NCBI GenBank assembly: GCA_903970315.1
Contig: CAJCIJ010000196.1
Coordinates: forward strand, 1 to 6,148
Length of the DNA: 6,148 nucleotides
Direction of reading: 5' to 3'
DNA from: Actinomycetota bacterium
GTDB taxonomy: Bacteria; Actinomycetota; Thermoleophilia; Solirubrobacterales; Solirubrobacteraceae
The notes under the pieces were generated by a model. The model was not told the DNA's origin. It did not search any database and saw only the letters and a list, made by a program, of their open reading frames with translations. Within the stretch, counting starts at the first letter, position 1. Every line of letters starts with the position of its first letter. Shown piece after piece: positions 1 through 5,249 of this stretch. The translations under genes were made by a program, and so were the position numbers.

Positions 1-1
1 G

Positions 2-667
2 CATAGCAGCCCCGAGCCGGAGCCCGAGCCCAGGGGGGGCCCCGAGCCCGCCGCGCCGGCCGAGCCCGACACCGAGGAACACGCCGCCGTGCAGGCACCG
101 CCCAGCGGCCCGTACGGGCCCGCCGATGACGACCCGAACTACGACGACTTCGACGACGACGAACTGCCGCCGCGCCCGCGGCGCCGGCTGCTCGCCCCAC
201 TTCCGGTCGCGCTGCTGGCGGTACTGATGGCAGCTTGCGGGTTCATCGTGGGAGTGCTGGTCGAGAAGGGCCAGAGCTCCTCTGGGACCGGCACGAGCGC
301 CTCCAGCCTGGCAGCGAGGTTTGCCGGCCTGCGCTCGGGCGCGTCCGGTTCAACCGGGGCTGCCGGTGGATTTGCCGGGCGGGCCGCCGGCCTGTTCGGC
401 GCCGGCGCAACCGCCGACGGTGAAGTGTCGTTCATCGAAGGCAACACGCTCTACGTGCTGACCGCCGAAGGCAACACGGTCAAGGTCGACGCGGCGCCCG
501 GCGCCGCGGTCACCAAGACGGTCAAGGCCAAGGTCAGGGCCATCCACCCCGGCGAAACCGTGGTGGCCACGGGCACAACCGGAGCCAACGGCGCCATCGA
601 TGCGGAATCGATCCGCGTCGGCAGTGCGGCGTCGTCGGCCAGTCCACCGCTGTTCGGCGGCGGCTAG
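2..667 (+). CDS. Single-pass membrane protein with acidic Pro/Glu-rich N-terminus and small extracytoplasmic beta domain (5' partial)
   Basis: The frame is open to the window edge. The codons before the first possible start (GTG at 89, with GAGGA about 10 nt upstream) encode a PEPEPEP-like run with nearly all G/C third positions, so the real start probably lies upstream and the gene is 5' partial; GTG 89 is the fallback. Counting from GTG 89, residues 1-30 are rich in Asp, Glu and Pro, and RPRRR (29-33) precedes a hydrophobic segment at about 35-58, giving a cytoplasmic N-terminus. A Gly/Ala/Ser-rich stretch follows at 62-107. Residues 110-178 alternate as short strands (GEVSFIEGNTLYVLT, then VKV, ETVVATG, AESIRVG), resembling the DUF5666-like/OB-like small beta domains seen in actinobacterial envelope proteins. 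No catalytic residues are recognisable and the function is unknown. The next gene starts 31 nt downstream, suggesting an operon. Confidence 0.72.
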   Translation, partial: HSSPEPEPEPRGGPEPAAPAEPDTEEHAAVQAPPSGPYGPADDDPNYDDFDDDELPPRPRRRLLAPLPVALLAVLMAACGFIVGVLVEKGQSSSGTGTSASSLAARFAGLRSGASGSTGAAGGFAGRAAGLFGAGATADGEVSFIEGNTLYVLTAEGNTVKVDAAPGAAVTKTVKAKVRAIHPGETVVATGTTGANGAIDAESIRVGSAASSASPPLFGGG

Positions 668-690
668 AACTCATCTCAACATCACTCAAA

Positions 691-694
691 GGAG
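691..694 (+). promoter_or_regulatory. Ribosome binding site of the first lipoprotein gene
   Basis: AAAGGAG lies just upstream of ATG 699, with GGAG at 691-694 and a 4-nt spacer (ATCA). It decides the start: the frame is open back to 600, but only ATG 699 has this signal and a proper lipoprotein signal peptide behind it. Confidence 0.75.
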
Positions 695-698
695 ATCA

Positions 699-1421
699 AT
701 GTCAACGCAGACCCATCGTCGCCGCACAGCGCTCGCGGTGACACTCGTGCTCGCAACCGGCCTGGCCCTGGCCGCGTGCGGCGGTTCATCCAGTGGCTCA
801 AGCTCCACGGCCAGCGCTTCCAAGGCCGCGAGCGTGTCGGGGACCGAAGGCCGCCCTGCCCAGGGCGCTTCGGGCCCGCCTGGGGTGCCACCGGGCGCAC
901 CCGGAAATGCCGGGGGGTTCGGCTTCCGCGGCGGTCCCACCGGCGCGTCCGGCGCATTTGGACGATTCTCGGCTCGCGCTTCGGGGCTGCGCGCATGCCT
1001 TCAGAAGAACGGCGTGGTGCTGCCCACGTTCACACCCGGTGGGGGGCCCACGGGCGCGACCGGAGCGACCGGCCGCCACTTCTTCGGCTTTGGCCCAGGC
1101 GCCGGCGCCACCACCGAACGAGCCAAGCTGCGGGCGGCACTGCAGAAATGCGGCGCCGGCCGCGCCGGCTTCTTCCGCGGGGGCGCCGGACCCGGCGGCG
1201 TCCGCAGCCCTGCCTACCAGGCCGGCCTGATCAAGTTCGCGGCATGCATGCGCGAACACGGTGTCAACCTGGCGGCACCCAACACCTCCGGCACCGGGCC
1301 GGTGTTCAGCACCAAGGGGATCAACCGCCAGAGCTCGACGTTCATGCAGGCCGATATGAAATGCCGGCCCCTACTTAGCGGCATCTACCGACCAGGAGCG
1401 GTGGGACAGCCGGCGAAATAG
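699..1421 (+). CDS. Lipoprotein with two copies of a two-cysteine module and collagen-like Gly-rich segments
   Basis: 240 residues. THRRR followed by a hydrophobic stretch and lipobox LAAC puts the lipid-modified cysteine at C27, so the mature protein should be anchored on the outer face of the membrane. A Ser/Gly/Ala-rich linker (28-60) leads to Gly/Pro-rich sequence with Gly-X-Y-like triplets (GGPTGASGAFG at 78-88, GGPTGATGATG at 115-125). The C-terminal module runs from C183 to C222 with HGV, SGTG, VF and GIN between the cysteines, and matches the next lipoprotein at 20 of 40 positions. An upstream region, C100 to C151, repeats the C-x4-GV start and the Leu/Ala-rich end but is wider and filled with Gly-rich sequence. 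The module recalls the abundant actinobacterial lipoprotein type with a CMRSHGV-like motif. The cysteines could form one disulphide per module (inference). The partner and function are unknown. Confidence 0.82.
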   Translation: MSTQTHRRRTALAVTLVLATGLALAACGGSSSGSSSTASASKAASVSGTEGRPAQGASGPPGVPPGAPGNAGGFGFRGGPTGASGAFGRFSARASGLRACLQKNGVVLPTFTPGGGPTGATGATGRHFFGFGPGAGATTERAKLRAALQKCGAGRAGFFRGGAGPGGVRSPAYQAGLIKFAACMREHGVNLAAPNTSGTGPVFSTKGINRQSSTFMQADMKCRPLLSGIYRPGAVGQPAK

Positions 1422-1430
1422 CGCGTTGGC

Positions 1431-1453
1431 CGCGGCCGCACGGTGCGGCCGCG
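1431..1453 (+). terminator. Strong GC hairpin between the two lipoprotein genes
   Basis: CGCGGCCGCA (1431-1440) and TGCGGCCGCG (1444-1453) form a perfect 10-bp stem with a 3-nt loop, starting 9 nt after the stop of the first lipoprotein gene. No T-run follows, so it is not a classical intrinsic terminator. It could be a U-less terminator, a partial attenuator, or a 3' stabiliser that sets different amounts of the two lipoproteins. Confidence 0.45.
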
Positions 1454-1489
1454 CCACCACGGGGCCGCTAGGCTCCCGAGACCAAGATC

Positions 1490-1500
1490 AGGAGGAGGAG
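1490..1500 (+). promoter_or_regulatory. Shine-Dalgarno repeat before a TTG start
   Basis: AGGAGGAGGAG contains overlapping copies of the AGGAG core 4-10 nt upstream of TTG 1505. A site this strong makes up for the weak TTG codon. It also fixes the start, because the signal peptide begins exactly there. Confidence 0.7.
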
Positions 1501-1504
1501 AGGT

Positions 1505-2053
1505 TTGTCAACACATCGTCACCCCACCACCGTCGGCGCGCTGGCGCTGTCGGTACTCGCGGCAGCCGCCGCACTTGCGGCGTGCGGAAGCTCGTCGTCG
1601 GGCACAGCGGCCGTGACCAGCTCGACCACCACCGGCTCCACGGAAACGTCGACGTCCCCGGCGGCGTCAACCGCTGCCGCTGCCACGTCGTCGTCATCGA
1701 CGAGCACAGCACGGACGGCCTCAAGTGCCGTCGCTCAGCAGTCGACCACCAAATCTGCGAGCAGCGCCGAAGAACCGACGGGGCCGATCGCGAGCAAGTA
1801 CTCCCACGCCGAGGTTGTCGCGATCGAGACCCTCGCCCACTGCGTGCGCGCCCACGGCGTGGCCATACAGCCACCCAACTTCTCAGGCACCGGCGAAGTG
1901 TTCACGACCAACGGCATCAACACCAAGTCGCCGCAGTACCGCAGCGCCATGGAAGGCTGTGAGGGCGACATCCTGGCGATCCTCAAGGCGGCAGGCGGGG
2001 CCAAGTCCAACCTGGTCAAGGTCGGCGGCGCCAAGATCTCGCCTGCGGGGTAG
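1505..2053 (+). CDS. Lipoprotein with Ser/Thr-rich stalk and single two-cysteine module
   Basis: 182 residues from a TTG start. The signal peptide ends in lipobox LAAC with the anchor cysteine at C27, the same position as in the preceding gene. Residues 28-90 are almost only Ser, Thr and Ala, a flexible stalk that may be glycosylated (inference). The globular part is residues 95-182. C113 and C152 are separated by 38 residues, exactly as C183 and C222 are in the neighbour, with RAHGV, PPNFSGTG, VF, GIN and S-P between them. A Lys/Gly/Ala-rich tail follows. It is a paralogue of the upstream gene lacking the extra module and the collagen-like region. I recognise the general actinobacterial lipoprotein type but no defined function. 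The two genes and the membrane protein ahead of them look like one envelope cassette, possibly continuing upstream of the window. Confidence 0.82.
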   Translation: MSTHRHPTTVGALALSVLAAAAALAACGSSSSGTAAVTSSTTTGSTETSTSPAASTAAAATSSSSTSTARTASSAVAQQSTTKSASSAEEPTGPIASKYSHAEVVAIETLAHCVRAHGVAIQPPNFSGTGEVFTTNGINTKSPQYRSAMEGCEGDILAILKAAGGAKSNLVKVGGAKISPAG

Positions 2054-2054
2054 C

Positions 2055-2079
2055 GAGCCGCCCGAGCGGCCGGCGGCTC
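2055..2079. terminator. Hairpin in the convergent intergenic space
   Basis: GAGCCGCC (2055-2062) and GGCGGCTC (2072-2079) form a perfect 8-bp stem with a 9-nt loop, starting 2 nt after the stop of the plus-strand lipoprotein gene. It also lies about 50 nt beyond the stop of the minus-strand gene, so it could serve both directions. Neither side has a T-run, as is common for terminator-like hairpins in high-GC actinobacteria. Confidence 0.5.
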
Positions 2080-2084
2080 TGGAC

Positions 2085-2168
2085 TTGCTAGCGGCCGGTC
2101 GCAGCGCGCGCGGCCGGTCGCCCTCGAATTGCTAGCGGCCGGTTGACTTGGGGCCGGTTGACTTGGGG
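2085..2168. repeat. Mosaic of short direct repeats at the 3' end of the transglycosylase gene
   Basis: Several exact repeats share the core GGCCGGT or CCGGTT. TTGCTAGCGGCCGGT occurs at 2085-2099 and 2129-2143. GCGGCCGGTCGC occurs at 2091-2102 and 2110-2121. A 15-bp unit, CCGGTTGACTTGGGG, is tandemly duplicated at 2139-2153 and 2154-2168. The 15-bp unit is in frame and encodes the doubled PKSTG at the C-terminus of the minus-strand protein. The 2129-2143 copy contains that gene's stop codon, and its twin lies in the intergenic space, so the end of the gene seems to have been copied at least once. Confidence 0.75.
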
Positions 2169-4750
2169 TCGCGGATCGCTGCGGAGCTTGGCTTGGTGGG
2201 CACCTTGGGCTGCTCCAGACCGCCGATGCGCGCCAGCAGCGAGTTCCACTGGCCGGCGCTCAACTGGCTATCGCCGCCGGCGGTGGTCACGCCGGAGCCG
2301 ACCGTAAAGGGAGATGGCGCAGTGGCGCCGGGCCCGGCGGAGTGCGCAGCCGAGGATACGGTCCCCAAAGCGCCGGGCCGGCCGGCTGCCGTGAAGGTCA
2401 CCTCGACGTAGGCTGCGTGGGTCGCCACCGCGCGCGTGGTGGGCGAGCCGGGGTAGTGCATGAGGCTGACAATCGAGCGCGGCGCGTACTGGCCCTGGAG
2501 GGTGAGCAGCGTGCGGACAGCCAGATCGGTGATCGTGCCAGCCCCCTGATGCCCGGCGACCGGCACACCGTTGATAGCCGAGATGTCCACTGCGTCGCCG
2601 GCCGCAATCGAGGCGTGAGCAGCCTTGTCGGCGAAGGACTGCCGCGCGCAGCGGAGGCTGTCAACCGTCGGCGAGAGGCCGTTTCGCGAAAGGAACAGAA
2701 GGGCTGCGAGCACGCGACTGTCGACGTGGCCGGAGGCCACTTCGTGGCGCCCGCAGGCCGGCAGCTCGATGCTGGGATCGGCGAGCACGGCGCGCTCCAG
2801 TTCGGGCTTTGAGAGCAGGAAGACGTCATCGGCGGTGGCTCCCACCAGCGTGGCGCCGCTGGGCGCGCCCTTGGGGTGCAGCGCGTGTTGGAGCTGGCTC
2901 CAGTTCTGGAGGATCGGGCCGGGGTTGACAGCAGAGCTGTCGCCGGCCGGGCGCACTGCAAACCGCATCACGCCGAGGTGGGCACGACCGGAGACGGCCA
3001 GGCTGCCCAGGGTGGCGCCCTGGGAGACCACAGCACCGACGCGCAGGGCGCCCCATCCCTTGGGGAGCTTGCCGTGAGAGTCGCGTGCGTTCAGACGGGC
3101 GGCTGCGATCCTGGCTTCGGGGTTGTTGGGCCGCGCAAACATGACCACCTTGCCGGCGCTCGTGGATTCCCCGGCCAGTTCTTCGCCGGTCGGCGCCGAG
3201 AGCTCGGTGGCAAGCGCCTTGGCGGCGCTCACGCTCAGGGTCACGGGCGGCTGGGACCCCGCGGTGGCGGCGCGCTTGGGCGCGGCGCCGTTGGCGGTGT
3301 GGGCGGCAGCGGCAGTGGTGGTGGGCACACTGGCGGAGCCGGCGGTGGCCAAGCGGTAGCGCGTGGCCAAGCTGGCCAGCCCGGCGTAGCTGTAAACGTC
3401 GCCGTAGGCGTCTTCGATGGCCAGGTAGTTGCCGAGCTTACGTGAGTGCCCCAAAGCCACCACGCGTCCGTCCTGGGCGGCTACGACGGGTTCTGAGGCC
3501 GCGCCTTGGAGGGTCACGAACTGGTCGGAGGGGGGCACGGGGCTCTTCGGTTTGGCGGCGACGTGCGAGGCGCGCCTTGCGGCGTGAGCCTTGTCGGTCT
3601 TCGACGCCACGCCGGCAGACTTGGCGGCAGCCGCGGGAGTGGGCGCCAGGACGGCGTTGCCCGTTGCGCTGCTGGGCGAGCCGGCGAACGCAGCCAGGTC
3701 GACCGAGCCGGCGACGACGCGTGCGCCTGTGACGGGCGGACGGCCCTCGCTCAGGCCCGTGAGCGTGGCGATGGTGGCCGGCGGATAGCTGGCCAGAAGG
3801 CGCGCCCGCAAGAGCACCGATTCGACGTATTCGTTGGAGTGGTTGTAGGAGAAGATCGCCGAGCGGACATCGGTGGCGGCACCGGCCGCGGCCAGGTAAC
3901 GGGCGGCGGCGAAGATGGCGTCGACGGGGTTGTAGGGATCGGCATAGCCGGCGTCCAACGCGTCGACTCCGTACTGCAGCCAGGTTTCGGGCATGAACTG
4001 CATCCAGCCCACCGCGCCGGCGGTGGAGACGTTCAGGTCGTTGCCGTAGTCGGTCTCGACTTCGTTGATGGCGGCGAGCACCTCCCAAGGAACCCCGTAC
4101 TGAATCCCGGCGGCCTGGTAGACGGGCAGCAGGAACGGGGGCACCTGGTAGAAGAGGTCAAGCGCCTGCGCCGAGACGGTCAGGCCGCTCGTCAAGGCCG
4201 CCAGCGCGCCGGCGTGGCTTGCGACCGATTGTGGTGCCCCGGCGACGTTGCTGGGAACGTTTGCCGGGGTGCCGGCGCCCGAGTTGGTGGACTGCCCGGT
4301 GGCGCCCGTGGCGGCTGTGCCGCCGTTGCCCGTCAAGGACTGGCTTTCCTGGGCGGCAACCTGAGGCAGCGAGACGGCGGTGTGCTTGGTGGGCGCGCCT
4401 GCGCGGTGACCGGCTGTGCCGGTGGCGCTGGTGGACTGGGTGGTCGTGGTCGCGGGCGAAGACGAGCTCGTGGTTTCGGCCGCGGCAGTTGACGACGCCG
4501 AGCTCGTTTCCGTGGCGCTGGTGCTCACCGTCGAGCTGGGCGGGGCACTGGGCGTGGCGGTGGGCGGCGCAAGCGTGGGCTTGGGCGCGAAGGCATCGGC
4601 GACTCCGCCGCCGGGCAGGCCCCCGGCAAGAGGCCAGACCATGCCGACGCCGGTCATCCCTCCGCCGGCCAGCGCGGACAGCGCCAAGCGCCGCAGCCAG
4701 CGGCGCGGCCGGGCGCCCTTGGGCGCGGCGTCAAAAGATGTATGCGTCAT
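2132..4750 (-). CDS. Secreted multi-module lytic murein transglycosylase with degenerate M23-like and M15-like domains
   Basis: 872 residues. Arg-rich RPRRWLRR (14-21) and a hydrophobic stretch to about 55 form an export signal. A Ser/Thr/Ala-rich linker spans about 57-190. Residues 198-325 are an SLT/MltB-type lytic transglycosylase domain, which cleaves peptidoglycan glycan strands: AAINEVETDYG (226-236, likely catalytic Glu232), AGAVGWMQFMPETW (244-257), DPYNPVDAIFAAARYL (271-286) and YNH (302-304) are well preserved. Residues 409-466 and 567-617 read as the two halves of an M23/LytM-like fold, interrupted by about 100 low-complexity residues. The usual YAHL is YAGL (G457), and the HxHFE site has become VMRFA (594-598). 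Residues 641-786 resemble an M15/VanY-like domain with C666 and C701; D722 of the AVDI motif remains, but the expected His is I715 and the final His-x-His is Y781/E783. Only the transglycosylase part looks active. The start is ATG 4750; no good Shine-Dalgarno site is visible. The C-terminus ends in a doubled PKSTG. Confidence 0.88.
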   Translation of the reverse strand: MTHTSFDAAPKGARPRRWLRRLALSALAGGGMTGVGMVWPLAGGLPGGGVADAFAPKPTLAPPTATPSAPPSSTVSTSATETSSASSTAAAETTSSSSPATTTTQSTSATGTAGHRAGAPTKHTAVSLPQVAAQESQSLTGNGGTAATGATGQSTNSGAGTPANVPSNVAGAPQSVASHAGALAALTSGLTVSAQALDLFYQVPPFLLPVYQAAGIQYGVPWEVLAAINEVETDYGNDLNVSTAGAVGWMQFMPETWLQYGVDALDAGYADPYNPVDAIFAAARYLAAAGAATDVRSAIFSYNHSNEYVESVLLRARLLASYPPATIATLTGLSEGRPPVTGARVVAGSVDLAAFAGSPSSATGNAVLAPTPAAAAKSAGVASKTDKAHAARRASHVAAKPKSPVPPSDQFVTLQGAASEPVVAAQDGRVVALGHSRKLGNYLAIEDAYGDVYSYAGLASLATRYRLATAGSASVPTTTAAAAHTANGAAPKRAATAGSQPPVTLSVSAAKALATELSAPTGEELAGESTSAGKVVMFARPNNPEARIAAARLNARDSHGKLPKGWGALRVGAVVSQGATLGSLAVSGRAHLGVMRFAVRPAGDSSAVNPGPILQNWSQLQHALHPKGAPSGATLVGATADDVFLLSKPELERAVLADPSIELPACGRHEVASGHVDSRVLAALLFLSRNGLSPTVDSLRCARQSFADKAAHASIAAGDAVDISAINGVPVAGHQGAGTITDLAVRTLLTLQGQYAPRSIVSLMHYPGSPTTRAVATHAAYVEVTFTAAGRPGALGTVSSAAHSAGPGATAPSPFTVGSGVTTAGGDSQLSAGQWNSLLARIGGLEQPKVPTKPSSAAIRDPKSTGPKSTGR

Positions 4751-4767
4751 GACCCGATCATCGTCAC

Positions 4768-4837
4768 GCTGGTCGCACAGCTTGACCAGCTGTCCGGCGC
4801 AAACGTTGCGCCGGCCCCGGTTGCGATCAAACCAGGG
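4768..4837 (-). promoter_or_regulatory. Three back-to-back hairpins in the 5' leader of the transglycosylase gene
   Basis: In minus-strand order: hairpin I (4837-4815) has an 8-bp stem with one U-G wobble; hairpin II (4814-4794) pairs CCGGCGCAA with TTGCGCCGG over a 3-nt loop; hairpin III (4790-4768) pairs GCTGGTC with GACCAGC over a 9-nt loop. I and II touch, II and III are 3 nt apart, and III ends 17 nt before the ATG. The wobble in hairpin I would be an A-C mismatch in plus-strand RNA, which favours a role in the minus-strand transcript. The start lacks a clear Shine-Dalgarno site, so structure-dependent translation or attenuation is possible. I could not match it to a known riboswitch class. 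Confidence 0.4.
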
Positions 4838-5002
4838 TCCACTAAAGCGTCCCTAAGGGAAAGAGGGGATGCACCCTTCAGGGTACCGCGCGGGCACCCC
4901 AGGCGGGGCCGGCAGATGCGATGGGCGTGCATTGCGTCCATGTTTCAGGGGAGCTACGGGGCGGGACTGCCGCGAGAGCGCGAGCATCCGCGGTTGGCCA
5001 AA

Positions 5003-5034
5003 TAGAGCACCCAGACGTGACCGTGGGTGCTCTA
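5003..5034. repeat. Perfect 11-bp inverted repeat (stem-loop or operator)
   Basis: TAGAGCACCCA (5003-5013) and TGGGTGCTCTA (5024-5034) are exact reverse complements around a 10-nt spacer, GACGTGACCG. Three As precede it on the plus strand, so the minus strand reads a stem followed by TTT, a weak terminator layout in that direction. No gene ends nearby on either strand, so a terminator would have to serve an unannotated transcript. The alternative is a protein-binding operator for secG or for the divergent gene. Confidence 0.6.
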
Positions 5035-5149
5035 CTCCAATCGGCGGGGAGCCTACCATCCTGTAACGCTGCAACTGCGCGCTGGTGGCTGGCGTTCACA
5101 GGTTCTTAGCAACGGCGCCGCGGCGGGGCGCAGGACGGGCGCAATCCGA

Positions 5150-5184
5150 CCTCTACCTAACCCTCTACTTTAGAGTTATAGAGG
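5150..5184 (+). promoter_or_regulatory. Repeat-rich AT island upstream of secG, possible promoter/operator
   Basis: CCTCTAC occurs directly repeated 12 bp apart (5150-5156, 5162-5168). CTCTA at 5163-5167 faces TAGAG at 5171-5175 and again at 5179-5183, and CCTCTA (5162-5167) with TAGAGG (5179-5184) forms a 6-bp inverted repeat. TAGAGT (5171-5176) and TATAGA (5177-5182) are possible -10 elements, but neither has a good -35 at 17 nt. The site is 66 nt or more ahead of the secG start. Confidence 0.35.
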
Positions 5185-5237
5185 CTGTTGGTGCGCGTTT
5201 GCGAGCGTGTCGGCCCCCGCCCGAGACCCGTGCTCGG

Positions 5238-5243
5238 TATGCT
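5238..5243 (+). promoter_or_regulatory. Candidate -10 element for a leaderless secG transcript
   Basis: TATGCT fits the TAnnnT pattern of actinobacterial -10 elements and occupies -12 to -7 relative to the GTG at 5250. No Shine-Dalgarno sequence precedes that GTG, so a leaderless mRNA starting at GTG would explain both facts. There is no recognisable -35, so this is tentative. Confidence 0.3.
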
Positions 5244-5249
5244 TGGCGC

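Larger units (their letters stand above)
4751..5249. other. Divergent intergenic region between the transglycosylase gene and secG
   Basis: About 500 bp without a convincing gene; its short open frames lack ribosome binding sites and show mixed third-position composition. The left end is the minus-strand leader with three hairpins. At 4865-4900 GGGG/CCCC and TGC/GCA arms enclose a small ACCC-TTCA-GGGT hairpin and the palindrome CCGCGCGG, another possibly structured element. A perfect 11-bp inverted repeat lies at 5003-5034, and a cluster of TAGAG/CTCTA motifs extends to 5184. An AT-richer island at 5158-5183 stands out from the GC-rich background and is the most promoter-like stretch. No tRNA, rRNA or recognised riboswitch was found by eye. 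Confidence 0.6.

Noticed and set aside
1426..1962. 178-residue plus-strand frame overlapping the second lipoprotein gene
   Set aside because: Arg/His-rich shadow in another frame; the lipoprotein frame has a signal peptide, a lipobox and a paralogue.
3506..4492. 328-residue plus-strand frame inside the transglycosylase gene
   Set aside because: Antisense shadow of a long GC-rich gene: Gly/Arg-rich, no domain, no ribosome binding site, while the minus-strand frame has clear family motifs.
4865..5000. Minus-strand segment containing GGACGCAATGC, resembling part of a c-di-GMP (GEMM) riboswitch core
   Set aside because: The other conserved blocks and the receptor stem are absent, so the match is short and probably chance. 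The c-di-AMP ydaO and cobalamin consensus blocks were also looked for and not seen.
4742..5005. 87-residue plus-strand open frame overlapping the start of the transglycosylase gene
   Set aside because: No Shine-Dalgarno site, third positions much less G/C-biased than in the clear genes, and no recognisable domain. Its N-terminal half looks protein-like only because it crosses the hairpin leader. Mentioned only for its TAG coinciding with the inverted-repeat arm.
5085..5249. N-terminal extension of the secG frame
   Set aside because: It is Arg/Ala-rich with no SecG similarity; the family begins a few residues before the first membrane helix, which fits GTG 5250.
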